NCBI RefSeq assembly: GCF_019704555.1
Contig: NZ_AP024745.1
Location: 1,980,001 to 2,044,000 of the forward strand
Reading direction: 5' to 3'
Length of the DNA: 64,000 nt
Source: Actinoplanes sp. L3-i22
GTDB lineage: Bacteria; Actinomycetota; Actinomycetes; Mycobacteriales; Micromonosporaceae
In this document: piece by piece, positions 26,511 to 35,385 of the stretch
Position numbering within the stretch: the first letter of the stretch is position 1
Layout of the letters: each line of letters opens with the position of its first letter
The notes under the pieces: generated by a model
What the model was told of the DNA's origin: nothing
The model's input: only the letters and a program-made list of their open reading frames with translations
Database searches by the model: none
Translations under genes and position numbers: made by a program

Positions 26511-27751
26511 GGCGCGGACTGGCCGGACTCCTCACGGCCGAGGCGATCTCCCTGCTCGGCAGCCGGATCACCTTCGTGGCGCTGCCCTGGCTGGTGCTGA
26601 CCACCACCGGGTCGGCGCTGATGGCCGGCGTCGCCGGGTTCGCCGAGATGCTGCCCTACGTGCTCGCCGGCCTGCTCGGCGGCCCGATCGTGGACCGGGT
26701 CGGCCCTCGCTCGACCGCGGTCGCCGCCGACGTGGCCAGTGTGCTCGCGGTCAGCGGCATCCCGATCCTCGCGGCGACCGAGAACGTGTCGTACCACACC
26801 CTGCTCGGCCTGATCGCCGTCGCCGGAGCGCTGCGCGGCTTCGGTGACACGGCGAAGCGCGCCCTGCTGCCCCGGGTGATCGCCGGAGCCGGCCTGAGCA
26901 CCGAGCGCGGCACCACCCTCTACGACGGGATCAGCCGCGCCGCCACCCTGCTCGGCCTGCCGCTGGCCGGCCTGCTGGTCGCCGCGGTCGGCCCGGCCCG
27001 GGTGCTGCTGGTCGACGCGGCGACGTTCGGCGTCTGCGCCATCCTGATCTCGGTCTACGTGCGCACCGGAGCGACCGCCCCGGTCCCGGCCGGGGAGGAC
27101 GAGGGCGGCTACGCGGCGGCGCTGCGCTGCGGGTTCCGCTACGTCCGCCAGGATCGTCTGATCATCGGCATCATGTCGCTGCTGTTCGCGACGAACCTCT
27201 TCGACCAGGCGTTCGCGACCGTCTTCGTCCCGGTCTGGGTCCGCGAAGGCCCGCACGGCCCCGCCGCGTTAGGTGTCCTGGGCAGCGCTTTCGGCGCCGG
27301 CGCGGTGGCCGGCAACATCCTGTGGACGATCGTCAGCCCCCGCCTGCCCCGCCGCGCCACGTTCGCGGTCTGCTTCCTGCTCGGCGGCCCGGCGCAGCTG
27401 TTCGCCCTGGCCCTGTCCGACACGTTGTGGCTGGTCCTGGTGGTGGCCGCGGTCGCCGGCGCGCTGATGTCCACGATCAACCCGATCCTGCTGGCCGCCG
27501 TCTACGAACGAGTCCCGTTCCGCGTCCAGGGCCGCGTCATGAGCGTCCTCATCGCCTTCTCCTGGGCGGGCATCCCGCTGGGCGGCATCCTGGGCGGCTG
27601 GGCCGCCGACGAGCTCGGGCTGCGCACGGGCGCATTGCTCGCCGGAATCGGCTATCTCGCGGTCACCCTCGGCCCATTCCTCTTCTCCGCGTGGCATTCC
27701 CTCGACGAACATCGCGTGATCACCACAAAGACGCTGGTCACCGCAAAATAA
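26507..27751 (+). CDS. MFS transporter (drug-efflux-like)
   Basis: The 414-residue protein has twelve hydrophobic segments and the MFS A-like loop GGPIVDRVGPR near residue 59. It resembles the macrolide/multidrug MFS group. The GTG start lies inside the stop of the ArsR-type gene. An earlier frame from 26201 belongs to the regulator's shadow. The TAA stop is directly followed by repeat element B. The substrate is unknown; the regulator pairing suggests inducible export. Confidence 0.9.
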   Translation: MRRGLAGLLTAEAISLLGSRITFVALPWLVLTTTGSALMAGVAGFAEMLPYVLAGLLGGPIVDRVGPRSTAVAADVASVLAVSGIPILAATENVSYHTLLGLIAVAGALRGFGDTAKRALLPRVIAGAGLSTERGTTLYDGISRAATLLGLPLAGLLVAAVGPARVLLVDAATFGVCAILISVYVRTGATAPVPAGEDEGGYAAALRCGFRYVRQDRLIIGIMSLLFATNLFDQAFATVFVPVWVREGPHGPAALGVLGSAFGAGAVAGNILWTIVSPRLPRRATFAVCFLLGGPAQLFALALSDTLWLVLVVAAVAGALMSTINPILLAAVYERVPFRVQGRVMSVLIAFSWAGIPLGGILGGWAADELGLRTGALLAGIGYLAVTLGPFLFSAWHSLDEHRVITTKTLVTAK

Positions 27752-27906
27752 TCAAAATCAAGGTCCAGAAATTCATTGCCTCGGCTGCGGCCAATAACTG
27801 ATCGTCGCTCCCGCGGGGACCCTTCCGGTCTTTGCTGGCCGCTGGCGCGTCCAAAACGCAAAGCCCTACAGGGCGACGTCCGAGGGTGGTCCCGCTTCAA
27901 AAGAAC
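27750..27906 (+). repeat. Dispersed structured element, copy B
   Basis: The most diverged copy. It begins at the stop codon of the MFS gene. The stem arms 27827-27835 (GGTCTTTGC) and 27858-27866 (GCAAAGCCC) pair at eight of nine positions; two arm positions are changed together relative to copies C and D, keeping the pairing. The inner hairpin has decayed. Confidence 0.82.
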
Positions 27907-28324
27907 CCCGCCACCCGCCGGCCACTCCCGGCCCAGCCGCGCCTCACCCCGGGCCGGCTCCCGGAGACCCGCAAACACGACGAGACATCCCTGAGGCCCA
28001 GCCGAACAACGCGAGCGTCGCATGATGCGAACGAGATCGCCGGGCCGACCAGGAGTTTCTCGCTCGTCTGAGCTGACGGTAATTCGGTGGCCGGGCTGCT
28101 GGAGCGGCCCGCATGATGACGGCGTGATCGAGCTGAAGGCCTACCCCGCTGTCCTGATCGCTGCGGCCGAACGGCCCGCGCGACAGCAGCCGGCCGTCCG
28201 GGAAACGGCGGTGCCGAAGCAGCTGTCATGAGCGCCCGGTTCTCGAGCCGGGTTGCGGTCATGAATGGCTGGTCGTTTGCCGGGGAGCGGTCATGAGTGG
28301 CTGGTCGTTTGCCGGGGGGCGGTC
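27752..28324. other. Gene-free stretch after the MFS gene
   Basis: It holds element B, an unremarkable stretch (27910-28230), a CCCGG/CCGGG dyad near 28236-28254 and the 32-bp duplication in front of the LysE gene. No credible coding frame was found. Confidence 0.55.
28257..28320 (+). repeat. 32-bp tandem duplication carrying extra start codons
   Basis: Two copies (28257-28288 and 28289-28320), each beginning GGTCATGA, stand directly before the real GGTCATGAGC at 28321. Each carries its own ATG (28261, 28293), but 32 is not a multiple of three, so each ATG is in a different frame. Confidence 0.88.
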
Positions 28325-28927
28325 ATGAGCGCCGCGTTTCTGGCCGGGGTGGTGGCCGGGTATGGCATCGCGGTGCCCGTCGGGGCGATCGGGGCCCTGA
28401 TCGCGGGGCTCAGCGCCCGGACGTCGCTGCGGGTCGGGGCCGCCGCCGGGATGGGTGCGGCCACCGCGGACGGGATCTACGCCGGCATCGCGGTGGCCGG
28501 GGGAGCGGCGGTGGCGAGTGTGATCGCGCCGGTCGCCGAGCCGCTGCGCTGGTTCGGGGCGGTCGTGCTGCTCGGGTTCGCGGCGTGGACCGCGTGGGGC
28601 GCGATCCGTGGGCCGGGAAGTGGCGAGCGGGCGGACCGGCCGACCACGGCGTTCCGTGCGTATGCCGGGATCCTCGGACTGACCCTGCTCAACCCGGCCA
28701 CCGTGATCTACTTCGCGGCGCTGGTCCTCGGCAGCGGTGGTGCGGGCGGCGGTGTCTGGTTCGTGCTGGGCGCGTTCCTGGCCTCGGCGAGCTGGCAGCT
28801 CCTGATCGCCGGCGGCGGTTCGCTGGTGGGCCGCCTGCTGACCGGTCCCCGGGGTCGCCTGCTCACGGCGTTCACGTCCAGCCTGGTGATCGCCGTCCTG
28901 GCGATCCGGCTGGTCACCGGCTCCTGA
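28325..28927 (+). CDS. LysE-family amino-acid exporter
   Basis: The 200-residue membrane protein has about six hydrophobic helices and the LysE pattern: an N-terminal GYGIAVPVGAIGALIAGLSAR, then the conserved LTLLNPATVIYFAAL near residue 118. LysE/RhtB proteins export amino acids or other small amines; the substrate is unknown. The start at 28325 is chosen because the protein-like sequence begins there; the upstream 32-bp duplication supplies two decoy ATGs. The last codons and the stop are repeated several times downstream. Confidence 0.86.
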   Translation: MSAAFLAGVVAGYGIAVPVGAIGALIAGLSARTSLRVGAAAGMGAATADGIYAGIAVAGGAAVASVIAPVAEPLRWFGAVVLLGFAAWTAWGAIRGPGSGERADRPTTAFRAYAGILGLTLLNPATVIYFAALVLGSGGAGGGVWFVLGAFLASASWQLLIAGGGSLVGRLLTGPRGRLLTAFTSSLVIAVLAIRLVTGS

Positions 28928-29070
28928 CCGGCCCGGCTGGTCATCGGCTTCTGACCGGCCCGGCTGGTTACCGGCTTCTGACCGGCCCGGCTGGTTACCG
29001 GCTCCTGACCGGCCGGCTGATCACCGGCTCCTGACCGGCCCGGCTGGTCACCGGCTCGCGGCGATCCGGC
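28910..29070 (+). repeat. 27-bp tandem repeats duplicating the LysE gene's end and stop codon
   Basis: Units starting at 28910, 28937, 28964, 28991, 29017 and 29044 repeat the sequence that encodes RLVTGS and the TGA. One unit is 26 bp. Most units keep a TGA, so the array is a chain of copied gene ends. A more diverged copy follows to about 29092. Confidence 0.9.
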
Positions 29071-29145
29071 TGGGCATCGGCTGCTGACCGATCCGGCACC
29101 CGGTTCGAGGCCCGGATCAAAGGGTTGCGCGCGAGGATTCGTACC

Positions 29146-30333
29146 TTATAGGTGTTTTGATGCTTCTCGGATTGACAGCGGGGACAGGACGGCGGCGTGG
29201 GCGGTCAGGTAGGAGCGGACCGCGGCCGGGTCGGTGCGGGCGTAGTGGCGCAGCGCCCAGCCGATCGCCTTGCGGACGAAGAAGTCCCGGTGGCCGGCCT
29301 GCCGGGTGCAGTAGGTGAACAGCCGGGTCGTGTCGGTCTCCGTGCCGTAGTGCAGCTGGTGCAGGATCGCCGTGCGGACCAGCCACAGGTTCGCCGAGCC
29401 TGACCAGTCGTCCATCCGGCTGGTCAGGGCCGGGTGGCGGCGGACCAGGCCGCCGACGAAGCGGGTGGCGAGCGGGTCGATCGTGTCCCACCAGGACTTC
29501 GTGGTGATCAGCTCGTCGGCGACGGCGAGGAAGCCCGGGCCCGGGACCTTGACGTGGGTGACCAGGTAGTCGCAGGCGAACTGCTGGTACTCCCGCTCGT
29601 CGCGGGCCCAGCAGGCGCGGGCGATCGTGGCGAGCTCGGCCTCGGTCGGCCGCGGCAGGCCGGTCAGGGTGGCCCGGGCCGCGGATCGCCGCGCGCCGGC
29701 GCTCAGGCCGAGGAACGGGAACTGGTCCCGCATGTACGCCTCCATCGCCGGAGCACGCACGTCGTCCCGCCCGGCCTCGAAGTCGTTGGTCAGCCGCCCC
29801 ATCAACGTCGTCGCCAGCCCAGAAGAACCGGCAAATCGACCAAAATCACCCGGCTCGGCAAGTCGCGTGGGCCCGGCAGGCGCCGCGGGCTCAGCCCCAT
29901 CGGAGTCGGCCAGGCCGGCCGAGGTGGCGGTGCTGGCCGGGCCGGCCGAGGTGGCGGTGCTGGCCGGGCCGGCCGAGGTGGCGGTGCTGGCCGGGCCGGC
30001 CGAGGTGGCGGTGCTGGCCGGGCCGGCCGAGGTGGCGGTGCTGGCCGGGCCGGCCGAGGTGGCGGTGCTGGCCGGGCCGGCCGAGGTGGCGGTGCTGGCC
30101 GGGCCGGCCGAGGTGGCGGTGCTGGCCGGGCCGGCCGAGGTGGCGGTGCTGGCCGGGCCGGCCGAGGTGGCGGTGCTGGCCGGGGCGGGTGAGGTGGCGG
30201 TGCTGGTCAGGGCGGCTGCGGTGGCGGTGCCGCCCAGGGCGGCCGAGGTGGCGGAGCTGGCCGGGCCGTCAGCGGCGGCCGGGCGGGCGGCATCGGCAGC
30301 GGCGCCGGAAGAGCCGGAAGAGGACGTCCTCAT
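29146..30333 (-). CDS. DNA alkylation repair protein (AlkD-like) with repetitive N-terminus
   Basis: The C-terminal 220 residues are an AlkD-type all-helical HEAT-like domain. Family features are MEAYMRDQFPFLGL, the helix REYQQFACDYL, the aromatic TTKSWWDTIDPLA and the end RKAIGWALRHYARTDP. AlkD proteins excise positively charged alkylated bases. In the long form (395 residues) the first 180 residues are Ala/Ser/Thr/Gly-rich, with about ten copies of a nonapeptide of the type STATSAGPA. A start at ATG 29800-29802 would give a normal 218-residue AlkD, so the long start may be wrong. However, the 27-bp period keeps the frame. Confidence 0.78.
   Translation of the reverse strand: MRTSSSGSSGAAADAARPAAADGPASSATSAALGGTATAAALTSTATSPAPASTATSAGPASTATSAGPASTATSAGPASTATSAGPASTATSAGPASTATSAGPASTATSAGPASTATSAGPASTATSAGPASTATSAGLADSDGAEPAAPAGPTRLAEPGDFGRFAGSSGLATTLMGRLTNDFEAGRDDVRAPAMEAYMRDQFPFLGLSAGARRSAARATLTGLPRPTEAELATIARACWARDEREYQQFACDYLVTHVKVPGPGFLAVADELITTKSWWDTIDPLATRFVGGLVRRHPALTSRMDDWSGSANLWLVRTAILHQLHYGTETDTTRLFTYCTRQAGHRDFFVRKAIGWALRHYARTDPAAVRSYLTAHAAVLSPLSIREASKHL
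29921..30217 (-). repeat. 27-bp tandem array at the AlkD-like gene's 5' end
   Basis: Eleven nearly identical 27-bp units start at 29921 and every 27 bases to 30191; degenerate units continue to about 30260. The unit encodes a nine-residue repeat on the minus strand and is also open on the plus strand. Confidence 0.92.
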
Positions 30334-30365
30334 GCCGCGGATCCTGCCACCGTAGTCTGACAAGA

Positions 30366-30998
30366 ATGGGTGAACGGCCGGCCGCCGGCGGCGGGAAATG
30401 GGTGGACGTCGCACCGGAGCGGCTCGAACGCTGGCTGGTGAACTTCGCGGGCCGGCACGGGCCGTACCGGGAAACGGGTTTGACCTTGATCGCCGAGGAC
30501 GGCGCGGAAGCGACGCTGCAGGCACCCCCGGGCGCGGGCGAGCCGGCGACCGTGGACGAGCTGATCGCCGCGGCGCACGCGAAGCGCCGGATCGGTTTGC
30601 TGCTCGCGCGCAAAGGGGCGGTCGCGGCCGGCGTCGCCGACGGCACCGAGCTGGTCTCCTCCAAGGTGGACACTCACTATGTGCAAGGACGGACAGCCGC
30701 CGGTGGCTGGTCGCAGCAGCGCTTCGCGCGCCGCCGCGACAATCAGGCCAAGGCGGCCACCGCGGACGGCGCCGGCATCGCCGGACGCATTCTTCTTCCC
30801 GAGGTACGCACGTTGACCGCGCTCGTGACCGGTGGCGACCGCGCCGCCGTCGACGCGATCCTGGCCGACCGCGCCCTCGCGCCGCTCGCCGAACTGCGCG
30901 CCGGCCGCCTGCTGGACGTCCCGGAGCCACGCCACGTCGTCCTGGTCAGCGCGGTAGCGATGGCCCGCGCGGTCCCGATCCTGATCCGAGAGCCGTAA
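30366..30998 (+). CDS. VLRF1-type peptidyl-tRNA release factor (acVLRF1)
   Basis: The 210-residue protein matches the actinobacterial Vms1-like release factor 1 family. The key loop GGWSQQRFARRR lies near residues 112-123; in the Vms1/eRF1-like fold the glutamine region acts at the peptidyl-tRNA ester bond. Such proteins are thought to free stalled nascent chains during ribosome rescue, so this is a candidate quality-control factor acting on 50S-nascent-chain complexes. That role is from family knowledge. The ATG at 30366 is 32 bases from the divergent AlkD-like gene's long start. The stop lies in a short tandem repeat. Confidence 0.85.
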   Translation: MGERPAAGGGKWVDVAPERLERWLVNFAGRHGPYRETGLTLIAEDGAEATLQAPPGAGEPATVDELIAAAHAKRRIGLLLARKGAVAAGVADGTELVSSKVDTHYVQGRTAAGGWSQQRFARRRDNQAKAATADGAGIAGRILLPEVRTLTALVTGGDRAAVDAILADRALAPLAELRAGRLLDVPEPRHVVLVSAVAMARAVPILIREP

Positions 30999-31030
30999 GA
31001 GAAGCGAGCCGTAAGAGAAGCGAGCCGTAG
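30989..31030 (+). repeat. 16-bp tandem repeat covering the VLRF1 gene's stop codon
   Basis: The unit GAGCCGTAAGAGAAGC starts at 30989 and 31005, with a partial copy at 31021. The gene's TAA stop lies in the first unit and is copied in the second. Confidence 0.88.
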
Positions 31031-31040
31031 AAACAGAGAT

Positions 31041-31079
31041 CCGGCCGCCGTCCCGCGCCAGGTGCGGGTCGGCGGCCGG
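31041..31079. terminator. Bidirectional hairpin between convergent genes
   Basis: Perfect 10-bp arms CCGGCCGCCG (31041-31050) and CGGCGGCCGG (31070-31079) flank an inner CCCGC/GCGGG stem. It can end both the VLRF1 gene and the zinc-peptidase gene. Confidence 0.7.
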
Positions 31080-31101
31080 AAGTCACCGCGGGTGCAACGA
31101 G

Positions 31102-32025
31102 TCAGTCACCCTCTTTGACAGCCCCCGGAGCAAAGGTGTCGCACTGCTTCGGATCGCCCGAGTTGTACCCGGTACTGAACCACTTCTGCCGATCCGCCGA
31201 CGTCCCGTGCGTGAACTCGGCCGGGTTGATCGTGCCACCGCCACGTTGCTGCAGTGTGTCGTCACCGATCTGCCCGGCGGTCTGGATGCCCTCCTGGATG
31301 TCCGTCGCGGTCAGGCTCTTGAAGATCTTCTGGCCCTTGGCGTCGGTGGTGCTGGTCGCGCCCTTGGCCCAGGCCCCGGCATAGCAGTCGGCCTGCAGCT
31401 CCAGCTTGACCGACTCGAGGTTGGCCTGGTCCGGATTCGAGTTCTGCGCCTGGCGCATCTTCGCCTCGGTGCCGAGCAGGTCCTGCACGTGGTGGCCGTA
31501 CTCGTGGGCCAGCACGTACGGCTGCGCGAACTCGCCCGGAGCGCCGAGCTCCTTCGCCAGCTGCTGGTAGAAGGTCAGGTCGATGTAGACCTTGTTGTCG
31601 GCGGGGCAGTAGAACGGGCCGACGCCGGAGTCGGCGGCGCCGCAGCCGGTGCTGACCCGATTCGAGAAGATCTTGGTGGTGGCCTTCTCGTACTGCTTGC
31701 CGAACGCCTTGGGCAGCTCGGTGGCCCAGTATGCCTGGATCGAGTTGACGTAGAGGACGTTGCGGCAGTCCATCTGCTTGGTGGCGTCCGACTGCTTGCA
31801 CTCGGACTCGATGGCCGCGTTGTCGCTGCTCGACGAGCCGCTGCCACCGCCCAGGTTGTTGATGCCGAAGTACCCGCCGACCAGGGCGAGCAGCACCGTG
31901 ACGATGATGCCGGTCAGGCCACCACCACCGATCGGCAGGCCGCCGATGCCGCCTCCGCCACCGCCCGATCCACGAGCGTCCTCGACCTGACTGGTGTCGA
32001 TCTCGGCGTTCTCATTGAGTTCCAT
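31102..32025 (-). CDS. Membrane-anchored neutral zinc metallopeptidase (YpfJ-like)
   Basis: The 307-residue protein has a Gly-rich head, one transmembrane helix at about residues 37-58 (TGIIVTVLLALVGGYFGI) and an extracellular domain. The zinc motif LAHEYGHHVQD lies near residue 172 and the third-ligand region LELQADCYAGAW near 208. The length and motifs fit the YpfJ/putative neutral zinc metallopeptidase family, whose substrates are unknown. Paired cysteines suggest disulfides outside the cell. It is divergent from the ABC-F gene. Confidence 0.93.
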   Translation of the reverse strand: MELNENAEIDTSQVEDARGSGGGGGGIGGLPIGGGGLTGIIVTVLLALVGGYFGINNLGGGSGSSSSDNAAIESECKQSDATKQMDCRNVLYVNSIQAYWATELPKAFGKQYEKATTKIFSNRVSTGCGAADSGVGPFYCPADNKVYIDLTFYQQLAKELGAPGEFAQPYVLAHEYGHHVQDLLGTEAKMRQAQNSNPDQANLESVKLELQADCYAGAWAKGATSTTDAKGQKIFKSLTATDIQEGIQTAGQIGDDTLQQRGGGTINPAEFTHGTSADRQKWFSTGYNSGDPKQCDTFAPGAVKEGD

Positions 32026-32227
32026 GCCGTCCTCACTTCGCCACGGTTGCCAGGCGTGTACCCGATGATCTTGCCCGCTAATCGAGTGGGAGGTCGCACC
32101 GCCCGCCGGGTAGTATGGCCGCGTGCTGCTCTGCGAAGGCTGACCTGCCCAGCGCCGACCGTCCATCGGGATGGCCGGCGTTTTACTGCGCCCTGAGTCA
32201 GCCCCATCATCGAGAGCGAGAATTTTC

Positions 32228-33832
<1,605 letters not shown>

Positions 33833-34274
33833 CCTCGTTGCGGACGGCTGCCGGTGATCCTTGGATCATCGGCATCGTCAGTTGTCAACTGGTGCCCACA
33901 CAGACAGTGCGATGTTCGGGCGTTTGCGGGCACGTCGGACTTGCGCCCGTACGCGCCGCACGTCCCGCACAGCCCCGTCACAGTGCATGCACAGCGTGTC
34001 CGTACGGTGTCGCACAGTGCTGCCTCGATCGAGTGTTTCTGCAGGTGATCGATGGTCTTGGAGAGGCTGCCGAGTCTCCGGGGGCGCCCCGTAAATGTCG
34101 CCCGCGCCGCTGTCAGCAAACAGTCTGACATTGATGCCCGTGGTAACCGTCAAGTTCCTGACAGTAATAAATGGGCACGTTCCTCGGCACGAGATGCCTG
34201 GCGCATGATCGTTGGAGGCGGTGTAATAGGTGGGACCGTATCTGACCGCACTGTCTGCGACGTGAGGATTCAAG
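33833..34274. promoter_or_regulatory. 442-base AT-richer intergenic region with dyads
   Basis: The region has lower GC than its neighbours and no protein-like frame. It contains a perfect palindrome CAGTTG-T-CAACTG at 33879-33891 and a widely spaced inverted repeat: CAGACAGTGC at 33901-33910 and GCACTGTCTG at 34248-34257, the latter 17 bases before the HTH gene. Several CACAGTG-like and TGACAGT-like words recur between them. It may be a long leader or a looping operator region. Confidence 0.45.
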
Positions 34275-34502
34275 ATGGCAGCCACTGGCACAGCTACCAG
34301 TACTGAGAAGGGTCGTCGAATCGTCGGTAGCGAGCGGCAGTCGCTCGCCAAGGACCTGGTGAAGCGTTACACCTCGGGGGAGAGCATCCGGGCCCTTGCC
34401 GCTTCCACCGGCCGCTCCTATGGATTCGTCCACCGCGTGCTCACCGAATCGGGCGTGCAGTTGCGCCAGCGTGGCGGCGCCCGCCGTCGCAAGAAGGCGT
34501 GA
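34275..34502 (+). CDS. Small helix-turn-helix protein
   Basis: The 75-residue basic protein is built around a helix-turn-helix: SLAKDLVKRYTSGESIRALAASTG then RSYGFVHRVLTESG, with a C-terminal tail of Arg/Lys (RQRGGARRRKKA). Similar proteins sit beside the ABC-F gene in Streptomyces and relatives. It may be a nucleoid-associated or regulatory DNA-binding protein; the target is unknown. Its stop overlaps the next start by GTGA. The long AT-richer leader upstream suggests tight control. Confidence 0.86.
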   Translation: MAATGTATSTEKGRRIVGSERQSLAKDLVKRYTSGESIRALAASTGRSYGFVHRVLTESGVQLRQRGGARRRKKA

Positions 34503-35299
34503 CAGCCGACAACGCCCAGCCGGTAAACACGTCAACGGCCGATGAAGTAGGCGTTCGCTACGAACAGGCCGGGCCGGTCGCGACGGTCTCGTTGTGCCGG
34601 CCCGACGTTCTCAATGCACAGACTCCGGCCATGTGGGCGGAGCTCAGCAACATTTCCCGGAAATTGCCTGGCGACGTCCGCGTCGTCATTGTGCGAGCCG
34701 AAGGCCGTGCGTTTTCGGCAGGCCTGGATCTGTCTGTTGCCAAGGGTGACAGCGATTCCTCACTGGCTCGTCTGGCGCAGTTGTCAGCCGCTGACTGCGC
34801 CGATCGGATTGCGGGGTTCCAGACCGCGTTCACGTGGTTGCGCAGTCCGTCCATCGTGTCCATCGCGGCGGTGCAGGGACATGCCATTGGCGCCGGCTTC
34901 CAGTTGGCGTTGAACTGTGACATGCGAGTGCTCGCCGAGGACGCACGGTTCTCGATGGCCGAGGTGAAACTCGGTCTGGTGCCCGATCTGGGTGGGACGA
35001 AACGACTCGCCGAGCTGGTCGGGCCGTCCCGGGCACTGGAGATCTGCCTGACCGGTCGGCGGATCCCCGCCGACGAGGCGGACCGGATCGGCCTCGCCAC
35101 CGCCGTGGTGCCGCGGACCGAGCTGGACTCCGCGGTCGCCGACCTGACAGCCGCCGTGCTGGCCGGGGACGCGGGCGCGGTCGCCGAGATCAAGGGCCTG
35201 CTGGCCGGGGCACCCGGCCGGTCGTACGCGGAGCAGGACCGCGCCGAGCGGGAAGCACAGACCCGCCGGCTAGCGGAGTTGCTGGGGCCCGGAGAGTGA
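34499..35299 (+). CDS. Enoyl-CoA hydratase/isomerase family protein
   Basis: The 266-residue protein is a crotonase-fold enzyme: RAEGRAFSAGLDLS near residue 65 and VQGHAIGAGFQLALNCDMRV near 125 form the oxyanion hole, and KLGLVPDLGGTKRLAELVG near 160 covers the region of the usual catalytic acid. There the usual glutamate position before the second glycine is aspartate-leucine, so hydratase activity is uncertain. The GTG start overlaps the HTH stop, so the two are coupled. Confidence 0.9.
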   Translation: MTADNAQPVNTSTADEVGVRYEQAGPVATVSLCRPDVLNAQTPAMWAELSNISRKLPGDVRVVIVRAEGRAFSAGLDLSVAKGDSDSSLARLAQLSAADCADRIAGFQTAFTWLRSPSIVSIAAVQGHAIGAGFQLALNCDMRVLAEDARFSMAEVKLGLVPDLGGTKRLAELVGPSRALEICLTGRRIPADEADRIGLATAVVPRTELDSAVADLTAAVLAGDAGAVAEIKGLLAGAPGRSYAEQDRAEREAQTRRLAELLGPGE

Positions 35300-35326
35300 G
35301 AACCGCCCAGGGCAGCGGGGCGGTTC
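35300..35326. terminator. Hairpin after the enoyl-CoA hydratase gene
   Basis: GAACCGCC (35300-35307) and GGCGGTTC (35319-35326) form an 8-bp stem immediately after the stop codon. It separates this gene from the ABC exporter leader. Confidence 0.6.
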
Positions 35327-35344
35327 CCACCGAGGAATAGTGCT

Positions 35345-35379
35345 GTCACCTCCCGGGTTGCTGACTCCCGGGAGGTGAC
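35345..35379 (+). promoter_or_regulatory. Perfect 13-bp hairpin that sequesters the ribosome-binding site
   Basis: Arms 35345-35357 and 35367-35379 are fully complementary around a 9-base loop. The 3' arm contains GGAGGTGA, a near-ideal Shine-Dalgarno sequence seven bases before the ATG at 35386. The 5' arm therefore contains TCACCTCC, identical to the 16S rRNA 3' end. Translation of the ABC exporter would need this stem to open. Confidence 0.75.
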
Positions 35380-35385
35380 GGGTAA

